Shown here piece after piece: positions 32,212-40,914 of a stretch of DNA of 64,000 nucleotides (positions within the stretch are counted from its first letter, which is position 1; each line of letters starts with the position of its first letter). The notes under the pieces are model-generated. The model made no database searches. It saw only the letters and a list, made by a program, of their open reading frames with translations, and was not told where the DNA came from. Origin of the DNA: JANYJA01 sp038229055 (GTDB taxonomy: Bacteria > Acidobacteriota > Terriglobia > Bryobacterales > Bryobacteraceae); assembly GCA_038229055.1 (NCBI GenBank), contig JBBROU010000002.1:1-64000 (forward strand), written 5' to 3'. The position numbers and the translations under genes were made by a program.

Positions 32212-33099
32212 ATGCTGCAGCGCTTTCTGGACCCTAAGACGCTGTCGACCATTTCATCGCTGGAACTGGTTGCGAAGACCGTGGTGGATGGATTCGTCGC
32301 TGGGCTGCACCGCTCGCCCGACTTCGGCTTCAGCCAGGAATTTGCGGAGTACCGTTCTTACACGCCGGGCGACGACTTGCGGCACATCGATTGGAATGTT
32401 TTCGCGCGCACCGAAAAAGCGTATTTGAAGCGGTACCGGGGCGAGACGAATTCGCAGCTTTTGCTGCTGCTGGATACGAGCGCGTCAATGGGTTTTGGGT
32501 CGGGCGGCGTGAATAAATTGGATTATGCGCGGTTCGTCGCGGCGTCTCTGGCGTATCTGGGGAAGTCGCAGCGGGACGCCACGGGGCTCATCGTTTTCGA
32601 TGAAGATGTTCGCGATTATGTAGCGCCATCCACGCGGCAAGGTCAGCTTTTCCGCCTGCTGCACGCGATCGAACAATCCACGGTGGGGACGCACACGGAT
32701 TTCGCGAAGCCTTTTCTGCACTTCCAACAATTTCTGCACCGCCGCGGCGTGGTGGTGGTGCTGTCGGATTTTTATGACGACCCCGCGAACATTATCAGGG
32801 TTGTGGAGCCGCTGAGATTTCACGGCAACGAGGTGATTCTGTTTCACATTCTGGACCCGCGCGAGATCCGGCCGGTCTTCAACGATCCGATTCTGCTGGT
32901 TGATATGGAAGATAAGTCGAGCCTCGAAGTCACGCCCGATTATGCCCGCGTGGAATACCGCGCGAAGATGGACGCGCACATTACGGCGCTGCGCGACAAG
33001 GCGAAGGCGGCAGGCCTCGATTATTTTCTGATGAACACCGCGCGCCCGCTGGATGAAGGGCTGCGCGAATATCTGACTATCCGGCAGGGGAGGCTCTAG
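32212..33099 (+). CDS. DUF58 domain protein
   Basis: This 295-residue cytosolic protein has the DUF58 signature (EYRSYTPGDDLRHIDWNVFAR) followed by a vWA-like fold with the MIDAS-like LLLDTSASMGFGS. DUF58 proteins are the standard immediate neighbour of MoxR and are thought to link the ATPase to the membrane partners. The gene begins 3 nt after moxR. No membrane segment is present. Confidence 0.92.
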   Translation: MLQRFLDPKTLSTISSLELVAKTVVDGFVAGLHRSPDFGFSQEFAEYRSYTPGDDLRHIDWNVFARTEKAYLKRYRGETNSQLLLLLDTSASMGFGSGGVNKLDYARFVAASLAYLGKSQRDATGLIVFDEDVRDYVAPSTRQGQLFRLLHAIEQSTVGTHTDFAKPFLHFQQFLHRRGVVVVLSDFYDDPANIIRVVEPLRFHGNEVILFHILDPREIRPVFNDPILLVDMEDKSSLEVTPDYARVEYRAKMDAHITALRDKAKAAGLDYFLMNTARPLDEGLREYLTIRQGRL

Positions 33100-33100
33100 C

Positions 33101-35104
33101 GTGGGCTTTCTCGCGCCTGCATTTCTGGGCGGCCTGTTGGCTGTCGGGCTGCCGATCTATCTGCACTTGCTGCGGCAACACAAGTCGACGCCGCTGCCGT
33201 TTAGCTCGCTCATGTTTTTCGAGCGCCGCACGCAGAGTTCCATCAAACACCGGCGCCTGCGATATCTGCTGCTGTTCGCGCTGCGCACTGCGCTGCTTAT
33301 CTTGATAGCGATTGCGTTCGCGCGTCCGTTCATCAATTCGTCGACGGTGGCTTCGGCGCAAGGCGGAAAGAATCTTGCATTGGCATTCGACGACTCATTC
33401 AGCATGCGGCAGGGCGACAGGCTGGCGCAGGCGAAACGCGCGGCACTCAGCACGATCGACGCGATGCGAACCGAAGACCGGGCGCAGCTATTTCTGCTGG
33501 GCGGAACCACGCGAATTCTAACGGAGATGACGGGCGACAAACCGGCATTGCGCGCGGCTGTGGAGTCGATCGAACCGTCGGATTCAGCAGCTTCCTTCGC
33601 GGAGCTATCGCGTATGCTGCGGTCGATGGCGCAGAGCCAGCATGGTCCGGTGGAGGCGCATCTCTTTTCGGACATGCAGAAATCGTCATTGCCGGGCAGC
33701 TTTGCCGATCTGCAACTCGCGAGCGGCATCGATCTGATTCCGCATGCGGCGGCATCGCAAGCGGTTCCGAATTATACAGTGGAGAATGTGAGTGCGCCGA
33801 GGCGTGTTTTCGATCCCAAAAAGGTCCGCGTTACGGTCACGGTGGCGGGGAGCAATACGCCGGCCGCGAACCGGCGCGTTTCGCTGCTGCTAAATAGCAA
33901 GTTGGTGGAGACGAAGACGATCGCGGTCCCGGCGAACGGACGCGCAACCATCGAGTTTCTGACCCTTGAAGCACCATACGGTCTGAATCGCGGCGAAGCG
34001 CGCATCGATGCGGCGGACACGTTCCCGGCAGACGATCATTTCAATTTTTCCGTGGAGCGCGCCGATCCGCGGCCCGCGCTTTTTATTCATGACGCTAGAA
34101 ACACGCGGGACTTGTTGTATTTCCGAACGGCGCTCGAAGCATCGAATGAGCCCGCGTTCACGCTGGAACCGCTGGCGGTAGAGCAATCGGCCAATGTTTC
34201 GCCGGGCAAATACGCTTTTGTCGTGATCTCGGATGTCGGCACCGTGCCGCCGAAGTTGGAAGATGCGCTGAAGGGTTATGTGAAGAACGGCGGGTCGGTG
34301 CTGGTTTCATTGGGCAAGAACTCGGTGCGCCGCGTGCCGGTAGCGGACTTTGCAACGAACGGAACGCGCTATGCGTCGCCGGAAGGGGATCGCTTCGAGT
34401 CGGTAACCATGGTGGACGCGACCCATCCCGCTTTGAATCGCACGGGCAACTGGCAAGGCATCAAGTTTTATCAGACGGTGGCGGTCAATGCGGAGACGTA
34501 CCGCGTGCTGGCACGGCTTTCGGACGGATCGCCGCTGCTGGTCGAAAAGGCACTGGGCGGAGGACGCGTGCTGGTGTTCGCGTCGACATTCGACAATGTC
34601 GCCAACGACTTTCCACTGCAGCCGGCCTTCGTGCCGTTCGTGGAACAAACGGCGCATTATCTGGGTGGAGTGGAAGCGGCGCCGCCGAACTATACGGTTG
34701 GCTCGTACGTGGATCTGCGCACGGCGGGAGAGCCGGGCGGTTCGGTGGAAGTGATCGGGCCGGACGGCCAGCGGGCGCTTTCGCTTTCCGAAGCGGCGCG
34801 CGCGCGCAATCTGGCTTTGGTGAGAGAAGGCTTTTACGATGTCCGGCGTACGAATGGAAAACACGAACTGGCGGCGGTAAATCCGGATCGTCGCGAATCC
34901 GATCTGTCGCTGATTCCGGCGGAAACTTTGGCGCTGTGGAAAAATACAGGAAATGCAAGCGCTGAAAGTTCCGCGCCGGGCCAAGCCGCCTCACAGCACA
35001 AAATCGATTTCTGGTGGTACGTTCTGCTTATGGGCCTGATCGTGGCTGTGGCGGAATCGGTATTGGGCAATCGCCATCTTACTCTCGATAAGGAGACTGC
35101 ATGA
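33101..35104 (+). CDS. BatA/aerotolerance-like membrane vWA protein
   Basis: This 667-residue protein starts with GTG one base after the DUF58 stop. The N-terminus is the BatA-type motif (MGFLAPAFLGGLLAVGLPIY, then SSLMFFE) with two membrane helices. A vWA domain with MIDAS DDSFS follows, then beta-sandwich and GATase-like segments (GYVKNGGSVLVSLG, GGRVLVFASTFDN) and a C-terminal membrane helix (WWYVLLMGLIVAVAESVLG). It parallels the 757-residue protein, so the operon encodes two large membrane vWA proteins. The stop overlaps the next ATG by four bases. Confidence 0.88.
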   Translation: MGFLAPAFLGGLLAVGLPIYLHLLRQHKSTPLPFSSLMFFERRTQSSIKHRRLRYLLLFALRTALLILIAIAFARPFINSSTVASAQGGKNLALAFDDSFSMRQGDRLAQAKRAALSTIDAMRTEDRAQLFLLGGTTRILTEMTGDKPALRAAVESIEPSDSAASFAELSRMLRSMAQSQHGPVEAHLFSDMQKSSLPGSFADLQLASGIDLIPHAAASQAVPNYTVENVSAPRRVFDPKKVRVTVTVAGSNTPAANRRVSLLLNSKLVETKTIAVPANGRATIEFLTLEAPYGLNRGEARIDAADTFPADDHFNFSVERADPRPALFIHDARNTRDLLYFRTALEASNEPAFTLEPLAVEQSANVSPGKYAFVVISDVGTVPPKLEDALKGYVKNGGSVLVSLGKNSVRRVPVADFATNGTRYASPEGDRFESVTMVDATHPALNRTGNWQGIKFYQTVAVNAETYRVLARLSDGSPLLVEKALGGGRVLVFASTFDNVANDFPLQPAFVPFVEQTAHYLGGVEAAPPNYTVGSYVDLRTAGEPGGSVEVIGPDGQRALSLSEAARARNLALVREGFYDVRRTNGKHELAAVNPDRRESDLSLIPAETLALWKNTGNASAESSAPGQAASQHKIDFWWYVLLMGLIVAVAESVLGNRHLTLDKETA

Positions 35105-38100
35105 ATCCGCTTCAGGGACTTACCGAATATCTTGCACGGCTTGAGCGCAAGCTTCGGATGCTGGCGCTAACGCGCGGCACGGCAGTGTTGTTTGCGGCGG
35201 CATTGGTCGTGACCGTTGTGCTGGTGGTGATCATCAATCAGTTCTCCTTCTCGGATCCAAGCGTCTTTTGGGCGCGGGTGCTGCTTTACTTCGCTATTGC
35301 CGGGGCGATCGCAGGCGGTCTCGTGTTCCCGTTACTACGTCTGAACCGGAGACGCGCGGCGCGCGATGCCGAAGCGAAGTTTCCGCAATTTGAGCAGCGG
35401 CTGCTGACTTTCACCGAGAGACAGCGGCAGAATGCGGCGGATCCGTTCCTGCCATTGCTCGCCGCGGACGCTCTCGACGTCGCTAACAAAACCAGTGCCC
35501 ATGAAGTGGTCGAGACACGGCGAATCGTCAGTTTTGCGTCGATCGGAGCGGTTGCGGGCGTGGTGCTGTTGTGGCTGATCGTGTCGGGGCCGGGATTCCT
35601 GGGCTATGGGACTTCCCTGCTCTGGGGCGCGTATCCGAAAGAAACTCGCAAGCCCTTCTATGACATTCGCGTGGAACCGGGGAACCGGCTGATCCGGCGG
35701 CGTTCGGATCAATCGGTAATTGCTCACTTGAGCGGGTTTGAATCGCCGCTAGTCAGTGTGTTCGCGCGTTACGCCAGTTCGAGTAAGTGGGAGCAAGCGG
35801 CGATGCAGCCTTCGCCGGGCGCGGGTGGTTACGAATTTGTGTTTGCCGCGGTGCCGGAGAACGTGGAGTATTACGTGGAAGCGGGCGGCGTGAAGTCGAG
35901 CACTTACAAGCTCAGCGTGCTTGACTTACCGGCCGTCAAGAATATTCGCGTGACTTATCACTATCCCGTGTGGACAGGTCTCGGTTCGCAAGTCGAAGAT
36001 CCGGGCGGCGACCTTCGCGCGGCGCAAGGGACATCCGCCGATGTCGAGATTGAAACCGACCGGCCGCTGGCGCAAGCGAGTTTGCTGCTGGAAGACGGCA
36101 GCAAGATCGAGCTGAAGAGCGCGGCTCCGGCGAAGCTGACGGCGCGAGTTCCCATCGAGAAGGACGGCACCTATCACGTGGCTACACCAGAGCAGAGCGA
36201 GATGGTGCGGCTCAGCGACGATTATTTCATTGAGGCGCGCAAGGTATCGCCGCCGACCATTTCTATCCTGAAACCGGGAAAAGATGCAAAGGTGAGCCCG
36301 ATCGAGGAAGTGACCGTTGCGCTCTCGGGCAAAGGCGAATTTGGCCTGCAGGCATTGGATCTGCACTATTCAGTGAATGGCGCGCCGGAGAAAACGGTCA
36401 ATTTGCTGAAGGGCAAGGGCGCGAAGGAGAGTCAGCAATCCACGACGCTCGCGCTGGAAGATTTCAAGCTGGTGCCGGGCGACATCGTGAGTCTCTATGG
36501 CACGGCGCGTGACGGGCGCGTCACTACGAAGAGCGATATTTACTTCATCGAGGCCCAGCCATTCGAGAAGGAATATTCACAGGCACAGTCTGCCGGCGGC
36601 GGGGGCGACGCTGAAGACCAGGGCCCGAAGATTTCAGACCGGCAAAAGGAAATCATCGCGGCGACTTGGAACCAAGTGAAGGGCGGCGCGGGGCAGGCGA
36701 TGCCGGCGGGAGAGAACGCGAAGTTCCTGTCGGGCGTGCAATCGAAGCTGAAAGACGCGGCGCAGACGCTCGCCGATCGCATGAAGGCGCGGCAGATGGC
36801 GGGCGCGAATCCGGCGTTCCAGGCGTTCGTGGAGAACATGGAGAAGGCGGTCGCCTCGATGGGTCCGGCAACGGAGCAACTGCGCGCGACCAAGTTCCAG
36901 GATGCGCTGGGGCCGGAGCAGAAGTCGCTGCAGTATCTGCTGCGAGCGGAAGCTATCTTCCGGCAGGTGCAGGTGGCATTCGGCAAGGCGGGTGGAGGGG
37001 GCGGCGGAGGCGGTGGCCGCGACCTCGAGAACATGTTCAATCTCGAACTTGATACGGAAAAAAATCAGTACGAGAGCGGGCAGCAATCGGCATCCGAACA
37101 GAAACAGAAGAAGATTGACGAGGCACTGCAGAAGCTGGCGGAACTGGCGCGAAGGCAGCAGCAGTTGGCCGACCAGCAGCGGAACAATCAGCAATCCGTG
37201 CAGCAGCGTTGGCAGCAGGAGATGCTGCGTCGCGAGGCGGAAGAGCTGAAGCGGCAAATGGAAGAACTGGCGCAGAACAGTCCGCAGCAGGGTCAGGAAT
37301 CGCAGCAAGGGCAGCAAGGCCAGCAGTCGCAATCGCAATCGGGTCAGGGGCAAGGGGGGCAGAGCAGCAAGAGCCAGGGACAAAGGCAGAAACAGCAACA
37401 ACAACAGAGTCAGGCCCAGGGCGGGCAGCAGCAACAGGGAGAACAGCAGCCGCAACTTGCGCGAAGAGATCCGCAGCAGACGCAAACATTAGAAGAAGCG
37501 CTGCAGCGCCTATCGGAAGCGACGCGCGATATGAGCGGAGCGTCGTCGGCACAGCAACGCGGTCAGCAATCGGGTCAGCAGTCCGAGCAAAAGCCCGGGC
37601 AACAGGGACAAGGGGAAGCCCAGGCAAGGCGGGCTGCTGAGCGGTTGCAAGAGGCGCGGCAGATGCTGGAAGCGATGCGTAAGCAGGAGACGGGCAACCA
37701 GGTTTCCGATCTGGCGCACCGTGCACAGCAGCTTGCGACGCAACAGCAGGATTTCGACAACCGGATGCGCCGGAACTTTTCCGGGATGGACCCGGCGGCG
37801 CGCACGGCCGAGCAGAACAGGCAACTTTCCGAGCAGATGGCGCAAGAAAAGCAGCAAATGCTGAACGAGCTGTCCGCGCTGGAGAAACAGTTGCAGCAGG
37901 CGGCGCGGGATTTGGCTTCGACCCAGCGGGAGGCCTCGGCGAAGTTGCGCGACAGCATCGGGCAGTTGCAGCAGAACGAACTGCAATCGCGGATGAAGTG
38001 GACCGTGGATTTCCTGAAGCGTGGCCTCGGTTCGTACGCGGTGATGCGGGAGGCGCCGGTGACGCAAGGGCTGCGAGAGTTGAGCGAACGGCTGCGTGAT

Positions 38101-38874
38101 GCCCAGAGCGCGATGGGGAAGTCGAACCCACAGCAAGAGGCGGGGCAGCAGGCACTTGCGCAGGCGGAGCGATTGCGGCAGCAGGTGGAACAGATGGGTC
38201 GCGCGCCGGGGCAGCAAGCTGGACGCCAGCCGGGACAAAAGGGCGGGGATCAGCCTGGAAAACAAAGTGGGAAACAGCCCGGCGAACAGCCTGGAGAACA
38301 GCCGGGCGGACAGCAAGCAGGCCAGAGTAGTGGACAACAGGGGCAAGCCGGACAGCAAGGCCAAGGAGGCCAGGGGCAGGGCGGACAGCAGTCGGCGAGC
38401 GGAAGGCAGCCGGGTGATCAATCCGGTCAAGGCGCGCGGCAGGGCGGTTCCTTCGGAAGCACGGCGGTGGGCGGCCATTATGGCGCGGCGGGCAACGGCG
38501 GGTGGGATGCGCGCAACATGGGCGACTGGCAAGCGCCCGATCCGGCAACGGTTGCGCGCAACTACAACGATCTGGTTCGAGATTTGGGAAGGCTGCAGCA
38601 ATCGGTTCGCAACGATCCGGAAATATCGGGGGAAATTCAAGATTTGATGCGGGAGTTGCAGCGCGTCGATCCGCGCAAGTTCACCGAAAACCCGCGGCTG
38701 ATTGAAGAATTGCAGACGCGTGTGCTGGCTCAGGTGGAGCAGATCGAGCTGATGCTGCGACGCAAGGTCGACGGACAGGCAGGCAGTGTCCGCAGCACGA
38801 CGCCGCAAGCCGTTCCGCCGGGGTACAGTAGCGCGGTAGCGGAATATTTTCGGAAATTGAGTAAAGACCGCTAG
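35101..38874 (+). CDS. Giant DUF4175-like membrane protein with Gln/Gly-rich regions
   Basis: This is a 1257-residue protein. Three membrane helices lie in the first 170 residues (ALVVTVVLVVIINQF; YFAIAGAIAGGLVFPLL; VAGVVLLWLIVSGPGFL). Beta-sandwich domains follow (about 190-490), then a long helical region. A Gly run and a Gln-rich segment lie at about 640-850, coiled coil at about 860-1010, and a second Gly/Gln/Pro-rich repeat at about 1030-1120. A helical C-terminus closes it. It is the last gene of the operon and the likely scaffold of the complex. The low-complexity regions are probably disordered or extended across the periplasm. Confidence 0.82.
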   Translation: MNPLQGLTEYLARLERKLRMLALTRGTAVLFAAALVVTVVLVVIINQFSFSDPSVFWARVLLYFAIAGAIAGGLVFPLLRLNRRRAARDAEAKFPQFEQRLLTFTERQRQNAADPFLPLLAADALDVANKTSAHEVVETRRIVSFASIGAVAGVVLLWLIVSGPGFLGYGTSLLWGAYPKETRKPFYDIRVEPGNRLIRRRSDQSVIAHLSGFESPLVSVFARYASSSKWEQAAMQPSPGAGGYEFVFAAVPENVEYYVEAGGVKSSTYKLSVLDLPAVKNIRVTYHYPVWTGLGSQVEDPGGDLRAAQGTSADVEIETDRPLAQASLLLEDGSKIELKSAAPAKLTARVPIEKDGTYHVATPEQSEMVRLSDDYFIEARKVSPPTISILKPGKDAKVSPIEEVTVALSGKGEFGLQALDLHYSVNGAPEKTVNLLKGKGAKESQQSTTLALEDFKLVPGDIVSLYGTARDGRVTTKSDIYFIEAQPFEKEYSQAQSAGGGGDAEDQGPKISDRQKEIIAATWNQVKGGAGQAMPAGENAKFLSGVQSKLKDAAQTLADRMKARQMAGANPAFQAFVENMEKAVASMGPATEQLRATKFQDALGPEQKSLQYLLRAEAIFRQVQVAFGKAGGGGGGGGGRDLENMFNLELDTEKNQYESGQQSASEQKQKKIDEALQKLAELARRQQQLADQQRNNQQSVQQRWQQEMLRREAEELKRQMEELAQNSPQQGQESQQGQQGQQSQSQSGQGQGGQSSKSQGQRQKQQQQQSQAQGGQQQQGEQQPQLARRDPQQTQTLEEALQRLSEATRDMSGASSAQQRGQQSGQQSEQKPGQQGQGEAQARRAAERLQEARQMLEAMRKQETGNQVSDLAHRAQQLATQQQDFDNRMRRNFSGMDPAARTAEQNRQLSEQMAQEKQQMLNELSALEKQLQQAARDLASTQREASAKLRDSIGQLQQNELQSRMKWTVDFLKRGLGSYAVMREAPVTQGLRELSERLRDAQSAMGKSNPQQEAGQQALAQAERLRQQVEQMGRAPGQQAGRQPGQKGGDQPGKQSGKQPGEQPGEQPGGQQAGQSSGQQGQAGQQGQGGQGQGGQQSASGRQPGDQSGQGARQGGSFGSTAVGGHYGAAGNGGWDARNMGDWQAPDPATVARNYNDLVRDLGRLQQSVRNDPEISGEIQDLMRELQRVDPRKFTENPRLIEELQTRVLAQVEQIELMLRRKVDGQAGSVRSTTPQAVPPGYSSAVAEYFRKLSKDR
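38206..38440 (+). repeat. In-gene Gly/Gln/Pro-rich repeat
   Basis: Imperfect short repeats encode variations of GQQ, PGEQ and PGKQ, built largely from CAG/CAA and GGN codons, within the large membrane protein. A related Gln-rich tract lies at 37066-37660. The repeats drift in unit length and are not tandem copies of one unit. The G-rich composition also produces very long but spurious reverse-strand frames. Confidence 0.7.
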
Positions 38875-38875
38875 T

Positions 38876-39302
38876 TTACGTTTGGACGAAATCGCAGGCG
38901 GCTACCGAAAAGTTCGGCAGAACATCGGGAATCTGCAGAACATCGCGGCCGCGCAAGATGCGAAATGAATCGGGGCTGGAGAAGACGTGCACTTTTTCGG
39001 TGTCCGGGTAAAGTATCCAAATTGACCGGGCGCCGGATGCGAAGTAGAAATCGATCTTCCGATCGAGGCGCTTCGCGGTTTCGGAAGAAACGATTTCGAT
39101 GCAGACGTCGGGGCTTTCCAGTGTGTCTTGGAGCTCGGCTTTAATAGTCGACCAAGACCTTCAAGATTCTCGATTTGACGAGCTCATGCTTGAGGTCAGG
39201 CCGGTTGGTCACGATCAGTTCCCCGTAATCCAACTCGTACTTCTTCCCGTCCTCCGGGAAGGAATCGAGCTGAGCGACCGTGAACGGGCCTGGCGTGCTC
39301 AT
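38876..39302 (-). pseudogene. Uma2/DUF820 endonuclease remnant
   Basis: The N-terminal piece (39302 down to a TAA at 39141) reads like the start of an Uma2 protein (YELDYGELIVTNRPDLKHEL). After a one-base frame change the C-terminal piece runs to a stop at 38876 with SPDVCIEIVSSETAKRLDRK and FYFASGARSIWILYPD. Roughly 60-70 central residues are missing compared with the usual length of about 190. Uma2 proteins are PD-(D/E)XK-fold putative nucleases. The gene looks inactivated by a deletion. It abuts the operon end, with one base between the two stops. Confidence 0.75.
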
Positions 39303-39308
39303 GATGTT

Positions 39309-40400
39309 TTAGGTGTTGCGCACCAATCCCAAACCCGGGCCGCTGGGCAGGATGAGCTTGCCATTGCGCACGGTGACTCCGGTCCACGGGTCATTCGCGA
39401 CCAACAAGTTTCCATCGAGATCGGCGTAATCGACCAGTGGGGATAGCTGCGCGGCGGCGGTTACGGTGACGGAACTGGAGATCATGCAGCCGAGCATCGT
39501 CTTCATGCCGAGCGATTTTGCGATCTGAATCATCCGGTAGGCTTCCAGCATGCCGCCGCTTTTATCGAGCTTGATGTTTACGCCGTCGAAGGCGTTGGCG
39601 AGTTTGGGAATGTCGGAGGGATGGAGGCAGGCTTCATCGGCAATGATCGGCATGTGCACGCGGCTGCGGACCCAGCGCGTCTCCTCAATCATCGCCGCCG
39701 GCATGGGCTGTTCGATGAACTCGACGCCCTGCGTTTCGAGCCAGTTTATCTTGCGAACGGCTTCTTCTTTGTTGGTCCAGCCTTCATTGGCATCGACGCG
39801 CAAGGGTTTCTTGGTGACGGCGCGCACGGCTTCCATGGAGGCTTCATCGCTATCCAGACCCACCTTAATCTTGAGCACGGGGAACTGGGCGGCTTCTTCG
39901 ACTTTGGCGCGAGTAGTGGCCGGATTGTCGATGCCGATGGAGAAGGTGGTGATGGGCGCGTCGGCGGCATCGAGGCCGAAATAGCGGTAGAGGGGGATGC
40001 CGAGTTTCTGGCCGGTCCAATCCATGAGGGCGATGTCGAGAGCGGCCTTGGCGGCAAACTGGCCGGGGACGCGACGGAAGACTTCGGCGAGGATTTTGGA
40101 GAACTGGCGCGGGTCGGCTGAGTTCAGATAGGGCTTGAGCGACTCGATGGTTTCCTGCGCGGATTGGGCGCTTTCTTTGTATCGGATGATGGGGGCGCCT
40201 TCGCCGTGACCGGTGAGATTGTCGGCGGTGAAGCGGAGGTGGAGGGTGTCGCGGAAGTCGCTGGAGGACATTACCGTGGTCCAGGTATGCTTCAGCTTCA
40301 GGCGGATGATTTCAGTTTCGACCTGCGACGGCGACGCGGAGGCGAGATTCAGGGCGGCTGAGGCAGCCAAGGGGAGCTTGAGGGCGTCACGTCTACGCAT
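39309..40400 (-). CDS. Exported dipeptide epimerase of the enolase superfamily (L-Ala-D/L-Glu epimerase-like)
   Basis: This protein has 363 residues from ATG 40400. The N-terminus is a twin-arginine type signal (MRRRDALKLPLAASAALNLA), so it is probably exported folded. The barrel carries the catalytic lysines in LKIKVG and NIKLDKSGG. Metal ligands lie in RVDANEGW, IEQP and ADEA, and the DLDGNLL motif near the C-terminus is typical of dipeptide epimerases. These enzymes interconvert L-Ala-D-Glu and L-Ala-L-Glu from murein peptides. Export of such an enzyme is less usual. A good -10 (TATAAT) lies at 40424-40419. Confidence 0.85.
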   Translation of the reverse strand: MRRRDALKLPLAASAALNLASASPSQVETEIIRLKLKHTWTTVMSSSDFRDTLHLRFTADNLTGHGEGAPIIRYKESAQSAQETIESLKPYLNSADPRQFSKILAEVFRRVPGQFAAKAALDIALMDWTGQKLGIPLYRYFGLDAADAPITTFSIGIDNPATTRAKVEEAAQFPVLKIKVGLDSDEASMEAVRAVTKKPLRVDANEGWTNKEEAVRKINWLETQGVEFIEQPMPAAMIEETRWVRSRVHMPIIADEACLHPSDIPKLANAFDGVNIKLDKSGGMLEAYRMIQIAKSLGMKTMLGCMISSSVTVTAAAQLSPLVDYADLDGNLLVANDPWTGVTVRNGKLILPSGPGLGLVRNT

Positions 40401-40418
40401 GTCGGGTCCGATACGGTT

Positions 40419-40424
40419 ATTATA
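40419..40424 (-). promoter_or_regulatory. -10 box of the epimerase gene
   Basis: A perfect TATAAT on the minus strand lies 18 nt before the epimerase ATG (40400). No clear -35 box is present. It lies next to the inverted repeat at 40428-40467, so a repressor bound there would probably affect both divergent genes. Confidence 0.4.
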
Positions 40425-40427
40425 GTC

Positions 40428-40467
40428 TGGTATCAACTGAATAGGTTGGTGTGGTATGTTGATACCA
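40428..40467. promoter_or_regulatory. Perfect inverted repeat over the parS start, probable operator
   Basis: TGGTATCAAC (40428-40437) and GTTGATACCA (40458-40467) form a perfect 10-bp inverted repeat with 20 nt between the arms. The right arm includes the G of the parS ATG (40456-40458) and the following codons. Possible -10 boxes for parS (TATTAT or TATAGT, 40418-40426) lie just before the left arm. The arm spacing and position fit autorepression by the antitoxin or toxin-antitoxin complex. An mRNA hairpin hiding the start codon is an alternative. Confidence 0.55.
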
Positions 40468-40914
40468 GCGGAGAATGAATTGGTTGAGACGAAGGAAATA
40501 GTGGACGTGCTGGGCGGAAGGCAGACATTCGGCGGTGTCCGCTTCTCGATTGTGGATCTGAATCACGCGGTGTCGGAAGGGCTGCCGAAAGCGACTCTGC
40601 GGAATACGGTGAGGCACGTCTTCACGGATGCGGGCGATCAACTGCGAGCGATGTACAAGGTTGTTCCCGAGGCCACTTTCAAGCGGCGGCGGGACCGCTT
40701 AAGCGCGGCGGAAAGCGAACGCACGGAAAGGCTGGCACGGGTGGTGGCGACGGCTGAACATGTTTGGGGACCGGGCGAAGATGCGCAAGTGTTCCTGACG
40801 ACCGCGCATCCGGAATTGGGTGGGAAGACGCCGATGGAAGCGGCGCTCACCGAGCTGGGAGCCCGGCACACCGAAGAGGTTCTTTTCAAGATTCTGTATG
40901 GGCTCCCCGCGTAG
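40456..40914 (+). CDS. Xre/MbcA/ParS-family antitoxin (DUF2384)
   Basis: This 152-residue protein has an N-terminal Xre-like helical region and a C-terminal DUF2384 toxin-binding domain (ARVVATAEHVWG, TAHPELGGKTPMEAAL, YGLPA end). It is the antitoxin partner of a RES-domain toxin. The C-terminus of such antitoxins inserts into the toxin active site, and the complex represses its own operon. The toxin start lies inside this gene with a 17-nt overlap. A perfect inverted repeat covers the start codon. Confidence 0.9.
   Translation: MLIPAENELVETKEIVDVLGGRQTFGGVRFSIVDLNHAVSEGLPKATLRNTVRHVFTDAGDQLRAMYKVVPEATFKRRRDRLSAAESERTERLARVVATAEHVWGPGEDAQVFLTTAHPELGGKTPMEAALTELGARHTEEVLFKILYGLPA

Noticed and set aside
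37037..38808. Very long reverse-strand open frames (503 and 432 residues) opposite the Gln-rich gene
   Set aside because: They are by-products of CAG/CAA and GGN codon runs on the plus strand. Their products are Leu/Pro/Ala/Arg low-complexity without domains, and the plus-strand gene is well supported.
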